Below, in pieces: positions 26,492 through 34,284 of a stretch of DNA of 64,000 nt (within the stretch, counting starts at the first letter, position 1; every line of letters begins with the position of its first letter). This DNA is from Flavobacterium sharifuzzamanii (GTDB lineage Bacteria > Bacteroidota > Bacteroidia > Flavobacteriales > Flavobacteriaceae): assembly GCF_003254585.1 (NCBI RefSeq), contig NZ_QJGZ01000036.1:248001-312000 (forward strand), given 5' to 3'. A model generated the notes under the pieces. The model saw nothing but the letters and a program-made list of their open reading frames with translations, ran no database searches and was not told where the DNA came from. Position numbers and translations under genes: made by a program.

Positions 26492-27319
26492 TTATTTAAG
26501 CGAATATGCAGCTATGGTTTTTTTGAAAAGAGAAGGCACATAGACTATTTTTTTCTCTTTGTCGAGTCCTATATCAGCTGTGTAATATTCTTCTTTTCTG
26601 GTATCTGAAAGAATTTCTTTTGAGCCATCTTTATTTACATAATAAATAACTCCAGTCCAGCAGCTCACAATAAACGCATTGTCTGCTATTGGCTCAATTC
26701 CATCTGTGTTTTCATCCATGCCTTCTGCCAAAAGTTGTTTGTTCTTTTTAGAATCTATTTTGTATAATGATCCACTGTCTAAAAAATACAAATCAGTATC
26801 TATAAATTTTAGGCCATTAGGTTTGTTTAGGTTTTCTAAGTAAACAGTTGCAATCTCATTTTCTAATTTGAAAATTTTACCCACTTTTGGGTCTGAAACA
26901 TAAACAACTCCTTTTTTATCAACAGTCACATCGTTTAATATTTTGGCAGCATCAACGGTTATTTTTTTGAGTATTTTTTGTTGTTTGATATCTATAATTA
27001 CAATTTCTGTTAGGTCGGCTACAAATAACTTATTCTTGAATTTTGCCATTCCTTTTGGAGCATTTAAACCTGATATCCAATTTAAATTAATGATTTTTCC
27101 ATCGACAGTTAATTTTCCTATGCTTCCTTTTCCGTCACGTTCAGCCGGCGAACCATCCATTAAAGAAGTGTATAAAATCTGATCTGTTTTGTCGAATAAT
27201 ACAGATTCAGGAATTGGCAAAATACTATCGGTTATCCAAATTCTATTTAAAGAATGTTGAGCAATACTCGAAAAACTTATTATAAATAGCACTAAAACAT
27301 AATAAACATTTTTTTTCAT
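26492..27319 (-). CDS. Exported SMP-30/gluconolactonase-like beta-propeller protein
   Basis: A 275-residue protein with a signal peptide (about 1-20, ending IAQ). Repeated four-stranded blade patterns follow, such as ESVLFDKTDQILYTSLMDG, PKGMAKFKNKLFVADLTEIVIID, LNDVTVDKKGVVYVSDPKVGKIFKL and PNGLKFIDTDLYFLDSGSLYKI. This is the layout of SMP-30/Gluconolaconase/LRE-like propellers. Metal-binding residues (Glu in PESV, Asn in LNDV and PNG, Asp in DSGSL) are in the expected order. The substrate is unknown. It is probably periplasmic. No operon partners were seen. Confidence 0.72.
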   Translation of the reverse strand: MKKNVYYVLVLFIISFSSIAQHSLNRIWITDSILPIPESVLFDKTDQILYTSLMDGSPAERDGKGSIGKLTVDGKIINLNWISGLNAPKGMAKFKNKLFVADLTEIVIIDIKQQKILKKITVDAAKILNDVTVDKKGVVYVSDPKVGKIFKLENEIATVYLENLNKPNGLKFIDTDLYFLDSGSLYKIDSKKNKQLLAEGMDENTDGIEPIADNAFIVSCWTGVIYYVNKDGSKEILSDTRKEEYYTADIGLDKEKKIVYVPSLFKKTIAAYSLK

Positions 27320-27357
27320 TTTGATTGGCTTTTGAATTTATTTGTGTTTACGAATTG

Positions 27358-27484
27358 GACGCAGATTTAACGGATTCGTTATCACGAAGACGCGGATTAA
27401 TACGGATTTTAAAATTGTAAACCGTGTAAATCGCTCCCGATAGCTATCGAGATTGAAAAAGTAAATCTGTTTAATCTACGTTCA
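27358..27484. repeat. Inverted repeat with ACGCAGATT arms and a CGATAGCTATCG core
   Basis: An imperfect arm near 27359-27378 (ACGCAGATTTAACGGATT) and its inverse near 27465-27484 flank the perfect palindrome CGATAGCTATCG (27438-27449), also present at 25097-25108. It is in the 255-bp spacer before the XRE gene. Confidence 0.6.
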
Positions 27485-27562
27485 AATATATAATTGAAAA
27501 GCGTATCTTACAAAAACAACTTTGTTTTTTACAGGAATTTATTTTTATTTAAGAATTTTAAA

Positions 27563-27570
27563 TATCTTTG
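27563..27570 (+). promoter_or_regulatory. -7 box immediately upstream of the XRE gene
   Basis: TATCTTTG fits TAnnTTTG and ends four bases before the ATG. It implies a leaderless or very short leader mRNA, as for the HipA-like gene. Confidence 0.4.
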
Positions 27571-27574
27571 AATT

Positions 27575-27970
27575 ATGAGTACAGCAACAAAACCAAAACA
27601 TATCGGCAGAAATATAAGCCGTATCAGAGAGCTTAAAGATATGAAGCAGGATGCACTGGCATTGGCTTTAGGCATAAGTCAGCAGATGGTTTCGAATATT
27701 GAAAACAGCGAAACGGTTGACGAGCAAAGATTAATTGAGATTGCAAAAGCCCTTGGAGTTTCTGTTGAAGCAATTAAAAACTTTTCGGAAGAAGCGGTTT
27801 TTAATATTATTGGAAATACCATTCAAGATAACGGAACGCTTTCAACTGTAACAGGTAATTACAATTGTACTTTTAATCCTTTAGACAAAGTTGTTGAACT
27901 TTACGAACGTTTGGTGCAAGCTGAAAAAGATAAGGTTGAGTATTTGGAGAAATTATTGAACGGGAAGTAA
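27575..27970 (+). CDS. XRE-family DNA-binding regulator
   Basis: A 131-residue protein. Residues about 8-65 are a helix-turn-helix of the lambda repressor/Cro type: GRNISRIRELKDMKQDALALALGISQQMVSNIENSE. The C-terminal half has no recognised domain. It includes a polar linker with Asn/Thr-rich sequence and a final helix, LYERLVQAEKDKVEYLEKLL, that may form a dimerising coiled coil. No DNA target or neighbour is clear; the nearest genes are a propeller protein on the other strand and secreted proteins. Confidence 0.85.
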   Translation: MSTATKPKHIGRNISRIRELKDMKQDALALALGISQQMVSNIENSETVDEQRLIEIAKALGVSVEAIKNFSEEAVFNIIGNTIQDNGTLSTVTGNYNCTFNPLDKVVELYERLVQAEKDKVEYLEKLLNGK

Positions 27971-27997
27971 ACGTTTTGAAGATATATTAAATTGAAA

Positions 27998-28028
27998 AGA
28001 GACCTTTGATGAGGTCTCTTTTTTTTTG
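27998..28028 (+). terminator. Terminator after the XRE gene
   Basis: A nine-bp stem (AAGAGACCT/AGGTCTCTT) is followed by an eight-base T-run. Confidence 0.92.
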
Positions 28029-28099
28029 TTCTTTTGATTACTTAATTGCTAGAGTTAACGGGGCAATTAATATCTTAATTTAACCATTGGCAATATTCT

Positions 28100-28486
28100 T
28101 TAAAATATCCTAGACACCATTCTGTCTTCTTCTTTTCCCCATTGTACTTGCCAAGTTCTGCCGTCTATTTGATCTAGTAGAATAAAGTTGTAAATGTTTG
28201 TTGTTGGATAAAGGAAAAATCTTCCATTTTTTTCTTGATCTTTATTTACTTGAGAAATATCAGAAAGTATATTTTCAAATCTATATTTACTATCCGTACC
28301 CCATTGAACTTGCCACATTTTTCCATTTTTTGTATTCAATTTGATGAATGTATACATATTCCTCGTAGAAAAAAGTCTATACTCAACTGTACTATCTGTA
28401 GAAATATTTTGAGTAGGAACATCTGATTGAGCCAAAGCTGTAATTGATGTTAAAACAATAATTATAAAAAATAAGATTCTTTTCAT
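28100..28486 (-). CDS. Secreted protein with two WQVQWG repeats
   Basis: A 128-residue protein with a signal peptide (about 1-20, ending ALAQ). The rest is two copies of a ~40-residue unit: LFSTRNMYTFIKLNTKNGKMWQVQWG and LYPTTNIYNFILLDQIDGRTWQVQWG. Each has an N/T-N-x-Y-x-F-x-x-L-(D/N) strand, a G turn and a WQVQWG strand, suggesting beta-hairpins. I do not recognise a named family. The gene lies 37 bases after a lipoprotein gene on the same strand, so they may be co-transcribed. Confidence 0.7.
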   Translation of the reverse strand: MKRILFFIIIVLTSITALAQSDVPTQNISTDSTVEYRLFSTRNMYTFIKLNTKNGKMWQVQWGTDSKYRFENILSDISQVNKDQEKNGRFFLYPTTNIYNFILLDQIDGRTWQVQWGKEEDRMVSRIF

Positions 28487-28523
28487 ATCATGAATTTAAA
28501 TTTGTTAAACAGCAATATTCGAT

Positions 28524-28955
28524 TTATTTTTTAATTAAAATTCCTTCACTTTCGGTTTGTTGTAATTGATTTAAATACGTTTTTCGAAATGATATTTTTT
28601 TTCCTTGTGAAGTTATTTCAAAAATTGTTGATCCTAGATTTTTATATCCATCAAACACGCCTACAGCAACCGAATCGCCAGTTTTATTCATTTCTTTAAT
28701 ATCACCACTAGTTTTTTTCCAATTTTTATCACTACAAACAATTAAAGTTTTTTCGGAGCTTAACACGAAAGTTTTGAATTTTCCTTTTGCAATTGTTCCA
28801 CTAACCCTTTTCTCAGAATAATTATGACTTTTCATATCAAATGTATATATGCCTTCATTTACGGAATCGGTTTGATATTTTCTACCAGTCAAGATTGATT
28901 CAGATTTGCAACTAATCAAGATTGAAAGTAGAAGAAGTAAAATATATTTATTCAT
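28524..28955 (-). CDS. Hypothetical lipoprotein, 143 residues
   Basis: Signal sequence and lipobox (SILISC, Cys about 16) point to a lipoprotein. The mature part is small, with alternating polar beta-like strands (EGIYTFDMKSHNYSEKRVSG, GKISFRKTYL). No known domain was recognised. I use the ATG at 28955; a TTG one codon upstream exists. It precedes the WQVQWG-repeat gene. Confidence 0.7.
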   Translation of the reverse strand: MNKYILLLLLSILISCKSESILTGRKYQTDSVNEGIYTFDMKSHNYSEKRVSGTIAKGKFKTFVLSSEKTLIVCSDKNWKKTSGDIKEMNKTGDSVAVGVFDGYKNLGSTIFEITSQGKKISFRKTYLNQLQQTESEGILIKK

Positions 28956-29005
28956 CAATTAAGAATTCGTTTGTTTATTCTATTTTTGGTTGCAAGCTAA
29001 TTCCT

Positions 29006-29092
29006 CCTTGCGAGTGTTTCGCTCGCGAACAAGAAATTAAAAAACAATGGGAACGTTCACGAGCGGGACGATCGCGCTAGCGGGGGAAGGAA
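29006..29092. repeat. GCGAG-rich inverted repeat
   Basis: CGCTCGCGAAC (29020-29030) pairs with GTTCACGAGCG (29055-29065) with one mismatch. The flanks TTCCTCC and GGGGGAAGGA extend the symmetry. It is GC-rich against the local background and is a separate repeat family from the others. It lies in the spacer before the 29.1-kb gene. Confidence 0.6.
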
Positions 29093-29097
29093 AATAG

Positions 29098-30399
29098 TTA
29101 TATTTCTTCTTCTTCTTCTTTCTCTTTCAATTGTGATTTTGTTTTAATTATGGTTTCAATTTTTTCTGAACCATCTTTCGCTATTGAAATAAATTTTTCT
29201 TTTAAGTCTGGTACAATATCCATTGCCTTTAAAAAAGCAGGAGAACTTAATAACTCTTGCCAAGGACTACCGTGATTTTCATTCTCAACTAATCTTAAAG
29301 GAGCTTCTTCAAGTCTTGATAATGCAGAACTAAAAAGTCTAGCTTCGAATGCTTCATCAATTCTTGAAGCTTCTTTACGATAACCTTCATACGCTTTTGC
29401 TACAGATGATTTAAATGCATAATCTTCAGCTAACCTAAATCTTTGGTTTATTTGCTTTGTAGCGATCCAAGCGAACCAGATGGGTGCAGCCAAAGCAAGA
29501 ATTGATAATGTAATGTCAATCCAAATTATTCCCCAATTAGGATTGGAGTCTTTTAATGCTTTTGTTAAAGTTTCAAATCTTGAAGTGCCAATTAGACTTC
29601 CTGCAGCTAAAGTTAGAATTAGGCCAACAACCCAAATCCACATTGTGTTAGAAAGTTTATTTGCTCTTTGTTCAAATGATGAAGCTAAACCTTTAGTTGT
29701 TGTAATTCTATACGCTTCTTCGCATTGTTCAACTAATAAATCAGTTTCTTTTTTCTTATCTAATATGTTATTTGATAATTCTTGAATATCTGTATGGTAA
29801 GTTTCAATTTTGCCAAATAGTTTTGCAGAATCACTTGAAAACACATCAACTTTTTTTCTTGCTTCTTTTAAACTTTCTAAATCAGTAGGTAGGGATTCAG
29901 CAGCTTCAGTTGCATTTTGAATCAATTTAATTTGTGATTCAATTTTTAATTTATCGGGAACAATATTATCAATTTCAAGTTGTATTGATCGAAGTTTTCT
30001 GGTAAGTTGTGTTGGCAACGCTTTATTATCTTGTAAAACTTCCCAACTAAAAATCGGTTCAATAATAATATTAATCCATTGGATTAATGCCATATAAGAT
30101 TGAATTGCATTAACGCAGTTTGAATTGAACATTTGAGGAAGCGTGTGTGTTTTTAATAGTTGAATTTTCGCAGGAATTAATTCAATTAGTTTAGCTAAAT
30201 TTTCATCTATTTTATCTGGATTTAACTTTTTTATTTTAGTTGAAATATCACTTGCTAAATTTGCAACATCTAAACGATTTAATGCTGGACAATTCCAACC
30301 AAACTGTTCTGTTAAAGTTTGATTACTTGAGGAAGCAGCTAGAATATCGTTTGCTAAATCATCTAAAGAATCACATAATTCTTGTAAAGTTGAATTCAT
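29098..30399 (-). CDS. Coiled-coil protein with two transmembrane segments
   Basis: I do not recognise this 433-residue protein. The N-terminal ~240 residues are helical and charged, with heptad-like stretches (LKSIQLEIDNIVPDKLKIESQIKLI, LEARKKVDVF...). Two hydrophobic segments follow: IWVVGLILTLAAGSLIG (about 250-270) and ITLSILALAAPIWFAWIA (about 295-315). The C-terminal part is a polar helical domain with an acidic tail. There is no signal peptide. It is on the same strand as, and downstream of, the GIY-YIG gene, separated by 108 bases. An anchored helical scaffold or a stress/defence accessory are both possible guesses. Confidence 0.7.
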   Translation of the reverse strand: MNSTLQELCDSLDDLANDILAASSSNQTLTEQFGWNCPALNRLDVANLASDISTKIKKLNPDKIDENLAKLIELIPAKIQLLKTHTLPQMFNSNCVNAIQSYMALIQWINIIIEPIFSWEVLQDNKALPTQLTRKLRSIQLEIDNIVPDKLKIESQIKLIQNATEAAESLPTDLESLKEARKKVDVFSSDSAKLFGKIETYHTDIQELSNNILDKKKETDLLVEQCEEAYRITTTKGLASSFEQRANKLSNTMWIWVVGLILTLAAGSLIGTSRFETLTKALKDSNPNWGIIWIDITLSILALAAPIWFAWIATKQINQRFRLAEDYAFKSSVAKAYEGYRKEASRIDEAFEARLFSSALSRLEEAPLRLVENENHGSPWQELLSSPAFLKAMDIVPDLKEKFISIAKDGSEKIETIIKTKSQLKEKEEEEEI

Positions 30400-30507
30400 T
30401 TTATTATTGTTTTGGTGTTACTGATTTTATATAAAATTCAATTTTCGCAACTAACCTGTACTTTCAATTTTCCTGCGATGCTAATTACGCCCAACGTTAC
30501 AGTGCTT

Positions 30508-30894
30508 TTATTTATTAAGTATCGGACATTCGCCAAAAATTGATTTATAATTACCAATTAATTCTCTTTCTCTAAATAATGGATTTTCGCAAATCTCAAA
30601 GTCAAAGTATAGTTTGTGATCGGCTAGAATTTGCTGAATGATTGGAAGTAATCTATACTTTAATGCACCACTATGATTTGTAGTGTTAGAATTAGATCTG
30701 GAAGTCGCTAGAAAATTATATGCTCGTTTTCTTAAAGTTTGTCCAGAAGTTTGTCCAATATAAAGCAAACCCGTGTTATCAATTTTCGCAAATCTATTTA
30801 TAGAAATTGGTAATTTATTTCTCAAAGCAAAAATTCTATAGACTCCAGCTTTTGAAGGAATTTGGATTAAATTTTCCATTGTTAATTCAATCAT
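30508..30894 (-). CDS. GIY-YIG nuclease-fold protein
   Basis: A 128-residue stand-alone GIY-YIG domain. GVY (17-19) and YIG (45-47) define the fold. Arg55/Arg57 (LRKRAYNF), Glu109/Glu111 (FRERELIG) and Asn127 (ILN) are in the expected order for catalysis. GIY-YIG domains make DNA breaks in homing endonucleases, UvrC, restriction and some defence systems. This one has no fused DNA-binding domain, so its function is open. The gene follows the 129-residue unknown gene by 14 bases on the same strand, a probable operon. Confidence 0.82.
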   Translation of the reverse strand: MIELTMENLIQIPSKAGVYRIFALRNKLPISINRFAKIDNTGLLYIGQTSGQTLRKRAYNFLATSRSNSNTTNHSGALKYRLLPIIQQILADHKLYFDFEICENPLFRERELIGNYKSIFGECPILNK

Positions 30895-30908
30895 ATTTCT
30901 TGATTTAG

Positions 30909-31256
30909 CTAGTAAAGAGAATCCAAATAGAATACAACATCGTTTGGGACCATTTCAAATTCGTCTGCTTCTTTGTTATAGATAAATTCAACAGACTTAT
31001 TATTACGTAACTGTATATTATCTGAACTTCTAGAATCTTCTACAAACTTAACCCAAACTCTTGCCGTTGCTATGATTTTGGTAACGATTATTTTGTCACG
31101 ATCTTCATTTTCTTCGTCTATTTCAAAAGCTAATATATTTAAAGTTTCAACAGAATCGATCAGACGTCCATTCTGATTTTTATAATTGTCTAATAATTTT
31201 CCTTTAATGACTTCTCTCAAATCGTTAACAATTTTTTCTGAATCTTTTTTTCTCAT
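30909..31256 (-). CDS. Hypothetical 115-residue protein upstream of the GIY-YIG gene
   Basis: With the ATG at 31256 the product is 115 residues (MRKKDSEKIVNDLREVI...). A longer version starts 14 codons earlier (MLKHCAKNQLITNI) but looks less organised. It is acidic/mixed, alpha-beta, with ends KSVEFIYNKEADEFEMVP and VVFYLDSLY. No family was recognised. Close spacing to the nuclease gene (14 bases) suggests joint function, for example an inhibitor or a specificity factor. This is inference only. Confidence 0.6.
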   Translation of the reverse strand: MRKKDSEKIVNDLREVIKGKLLDNYKNQNGRLIDSVETLNILAFEIDEENEDRDKIIVTKIIATARVWVKFVEDSRSSDNIQLRNNKSVEFIYNKEADEFEMVPNDVVFYLDSLY

Positions 31257-31480
31257 AATATTAGTTATTAGTTGGTTTTTAGCACAATGTTTTAGCATTG
31301 GCTATAACTCATTTATATGCGAACAAACCTTTGCATTACCTAAAATTGGATGGATAAGCGAAGTTCTGTTTCGTTTTCTTGCTTTTCAAATATATGTATT
31401 TTTTCTTGCCAATTTTTACGGATTTCCTTACTTGCTATTTTTATTTATTAATTCAAAATAATTAATGATAAGCCAATAAA

Positions 31481-31512
31481 AAAGCGAGCAAAAATGTTTT
31501 ACTCGCTTTAAT
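31481..31512 (-). terminator. Terminator after thrC
   Basis: AAAGCGAG/CTCGCTTT stem with a further AAAA/TTTT inner pairing and a T-run on the minus strand, about 18 bases past the thrC stop. Confidence 0.8.
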
Positions 31513-31529
31513 CATTTATTATATGTTTT

Positions 31530-32819
31530 TTAATCTAAGAAAGCTTTCAATTCCTCATAAGTCCCAATCTTCACACTAACTTTCTCCTCATTAATAACAC
31601 TCTCAATTTGAGCAGGAATAGGAAGTGTAATTCCTAAAGCAGGTTCGACAACATCTAAGAATTTAATAGGATGTGCCGTCTCTAAGAAAATACCAATTGC
31701 GTTCGGGTGTTTTTCAAGTTCTTTTTTTAAACCTAAATAACCAACAGCACCGTGTGGTTCTGCAATATAACCGTCTGTTTTGTAGATTTTCTTTAGCGCT
31801 TCAAGCGTTTCTTCATCAGTATAACTATAAGAAGAAAAGTCTTTTTCGAAAGCTTTTAAGTCATTGTTGTACAATTCCTGAATTCTAATAAAGTTACTTG
31901 GGTTTCCAACGTCCATGGCGTTTGAGATTGTTGCTTTAGAAGGTTTTGGGTCGTATTTTCCGTTTTCTAAGAATCTTGGTACGGTGTCGTTTACGTTTGT
32001 AGATGCAACGAAATGTTCAATTGGCAAACCTAATTTCTTTGCCATAATTCCCGCACAGATATTCCCAAAGTTTCCGCTTGGGCAAGAGAAAACTAAAGGT
32101 TTGTTTTGGCTTTTCAACGCTTTGTAAGCAAAGAAGAAATAAAACATTTGCGGTAACCAGCGCGCAATATTAATAGAATTCGCCGAAGTCAGATTTTTAT
32201 GCGCTAAAGTTTCATCTAAAAATGCTTTTTTCACCATATCCTGACAATCATCAAAAACACCGTCAACTTCAAGTGCTTTAATATTTTGACCTAAAGTAGT
32301 CAATTGTTTTTCCTGAATATCGCTCACTTTTCCTGACGGATATAAAATGACAACATCAACACCGTCAACGCCAAGAAATCCGCTTGCAACAGCTCCGCCT
32401 GTATCTCCAGAAGTTGCTACTAAAACGGTGTTTTTAGAGTCTTTTTTGTCTTTATTGAAACAACCCAAACAACGCGACATAAAACGTGCTCCAACGTCTT
32501 TAAAAGCCATTGTTGGTCCGTGAAATAATTCTAACGAATAGATTCCGTTTTCGACTTTCACCACCGGAAAATCAAAAACTAAAGTTTCGGCAATGATTTC
32601 TTTTAGTGTTGAAGCTGGGATTTCATCTCCAACAAATTGTTTAATCGCTTCAAAAGCGATTTCTTCGTGGCTTAAACTTTCGATTTTATCAAAAAAAGAA
32701 GGATCAAGCGGTGTAATGCTTTCTGGGAAATATAATCCTTTGTCAGTTGCTAATCCTTGTATAACAGCTTCCTGAAAAGAAACTTTTGGGGCATTATGGT
32801 TTAAACTGTAGTATTTCAT
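31530..32819 (-). CDS. thrC: Threonine synthase
   Basis: The last step of threonine synthesis: PLP-dependent conversion of O-phosphohomoserine to threonine. The 429-residue protein has MKYYSLNHNAPKVSF, the Schiff-base lysine in HGPTMAFKDVGARF, TSGDTGGAVASGF and the phosphate-binding SGNFGNI. It is of the long form found in Bacteroidota and yeast-type enzymes. The start at 32819 fits the family N-terminus; an 11-codon upstream extension from the preceding ORF does not. It lies 3' in the thr cluster, 400 bases after thrB, with repeats between them. Confidence 0.94.
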   Translation of the reverse strand: MKYYSLNHNAPKVSFQEAVIQGLATDKGLYFPESITPLDPSFFDKIESLSHEEIAFEAIKQFVGDEIPASTLKEIIAETLVFDFPVVKVENGIYSLELFHGPTMAFKDVGARFMSRCLGCFNKDKKDSKNTVLVATSGDTGGAVASGFLGVDGVDVVILYPSGKVSDIQEKQLTTLGQNIKALEVDGVFDDCQDMVKKAFLDETLAHKNLTSANSINIARWLPQMFYFFFAYKALKSQNKPLVFSCPSGNFGNICAGIMAKKLGLPIEHFVASTNVNDTVPRFLENGKYDPKPSKATISNAMDVGNPSNFIRIQELYNNDLKAFEKDFSSYSYTDEETLEALKKIYKTDGYIAEPHGAVGYLGLKKELEKHPNAIGIFLETAHPIKFLDVVEPALGITLPIPAQIESVINEEKVSVKIGTYEELKAFLD

Positions 32820-33219
32820 TGGTTGTTTTTTATTTAACCGCAAAGCACGCAAGGAATTGGTTTCTTTTGAAAACGCAGAGAGCGCAAAGCTTTGTGGTTA
32901 TATTTTTTATTCAATAGTTATTTTTAAGCATTTTTGTCATTTCGACGTAAGGAGAAATCTTCGCAAGTAACTCCGCAACGTTAATCCAATCTTTGTCGAG
33001 CTTCTCGTGGAGTTTTCTCCTTACGTCGAAATGACAAACTGCATGGCTATGCTTTGTGTCTACTCTTTGTCGAGCTTCTCGTGTGATCCTTCGTTCCTCA
33101 GGATGACAAACTGTGCGATTATACTTTACGTGGGCTTCGACGGAGTTTATCCTGAGGAACGAAGGGCTCAGCCTGACAAACTTTGTCTTAATACTTAATT
33201 CTTCGTACTTAATACTTTT
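32820..33219. repeat. Repeats between thrC and thrB, with a second copy of the 24.95-kb element
   Basis: A 400-bp spacer. A GCAAAG-type inverted repeat (about 32832-32905) leads to an element with 24-bp perfect arms (32934-32957 and 33014-33037). The 48-nt internal segment here differs at only two bases from the copy at 24.98 kb. A 17-bp perfect stem (33088-33104/33149-33165) follows. No gene was found. Confidence 0.9.
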
Positions 33220-34140
33220 CTACAAAACTCTTACGCCATCTGGATTTATCTTCGAGACGTGAATTTCATACGGTAAATTCATTTTTTCGTAAACGTCGCT
33301 CATGGCTTTTGCGATTTGGTCAGCGGTTTCTTTTCCTCTGCTTAAAGCGAAGATTGATGGACCAGAACCTGAAATTCCAGAACCTAAAGCGCCGTTTTCG
33401 TAAGCTGTTTGTTTGATTTGATCGAAACCTGGAATTAAAACACTTCTTAAAGGCTCAACGATTTCGTCATGAAGCGAACGTCCGATTAATTCGTAATCTT
33501 TGGTGTAGAGACCTGCAACCAATCCGCCCACATTTCCCCATTGCATGATGGCGCTTTTTAGGGAAACGTTTTGTTTTAAAACCGAACGGGCGTCGGAAGT
33601 TTTCAATTCAATTTGCGGGTGAACTACCGTTGCGTACAATTCCTCTGGACTATCAATTCTGATAATATCCAAAGGCGAATAACTTCTTACCAACGTAAAT
33701 CCGCCTAAAAGGGCAGGAGCAACGTTGTCGGCATGCGCGTTTCCGCTGGCCAATTTTTCGCCCTGCATCGCAAACTGAACCAAATCTTTACGAGAATACG
33801 GTCTTCCTAATAATTCATTAATTCCGAAAACCGCTCCAGCAGAACTTGCAGCACTGCTTCCGATTCCGCTTCCAGCTTTTATATTTTTATAAATTTCGAT
33901 TTCGAATCCAAAATCCAGTTCGCCCAAAGTTTCCAACATTGCCAAAGCGGCAACTCCAGAAACGTTTTTCTCGGTTTCCAAAGGTAAATCGGCACCAACA
34001 ATTTTAGTGATTCGAACTCCTTTTTGATCGACTTTTCGAACAATCATTTCATCGCCCGCATTGTCTAAGCAAAGTCCGAGTACGTCAAATCCGCATGAGA
34101 GGTTGGCAATTGTAGCGGGACAGAATAATTTTATTTCCAT
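33220..34140 (-). CDS. thrB: Homoserine kinase
   Basis: ThrB phosphorylates homoserine to O-phosphohomoserine. The 306-residue GHMP-kinase has the ATP loop KAGSGIGSSAASSAGA (residues about 85-100), the N-terminal CPATIANLSCGFDVLGLCLD and the C-terminal SGSGPSIFALS. Length is normal. It lies between thrA and thrC in the same direction, and forms the kinase step of the cluster. Confidence 0.94.
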   Translation of the reverse strand: MEIKLFCPATIANLSCGFDVLGLCLDNAGDEMIVRKVDQKGVRITKIVGADLPLETEKNVSGVAALAMLETLGELDFGFEIEIYKNIKAGSGIGSSAASSAGAVFGINELLGRPYSRKDLVQFAMQGEKLASGNAHADNVAPALLGGFTLVRSYSPLDIIRIDSPEELYATVVHPQIELKTSDARSVLKQNVSLKSAIMQWGNVGGLVAGLYTKDYELIGRSLHDEIVEPLRSVLIPGFDQIKQTAYENGALGSGISGSGPSIFALSRGKETADQIAKAMSDVYEKMNLPYEIHVSKINPDGVRVL

Positions 34141-34144
34141 TTTC

Positions 34145-34280
34145 TTTTAAGGTTCAAAGTGGCAAAGGTTCAAAGGTTCAGAGGCTTTACTACTTATTGT
34201 TTTTTAAGGTTCATAGTGGCAAAGGTTCATAGGTTCAAAGGTTTTTAACTTTGTCCCTTTGCACCTTTGAGCCTTTGTAC
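34145..34280. repeat. AAAGGTTC-type inverted repeats between thrB and thrA
   Basis: The spacer carries three GGTTCAAAG-like blocks (about 34149-34190, 34206-34245) and an inverse block with CCTTTGCACCTTTGAGCC (about 34254-34280). Similar blocks occur at 6.3, 24.8, 36.75 and 60.0 kb. No clear terminator separates the two genes. Confidence 0.65.
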
Positions 34281-34284
34281 CTCT

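Noticed and set aside
33007..33198. 63-codon plus-strand ORF between thrC and thrB
   Set aside because: It is translated palindromic repeat.
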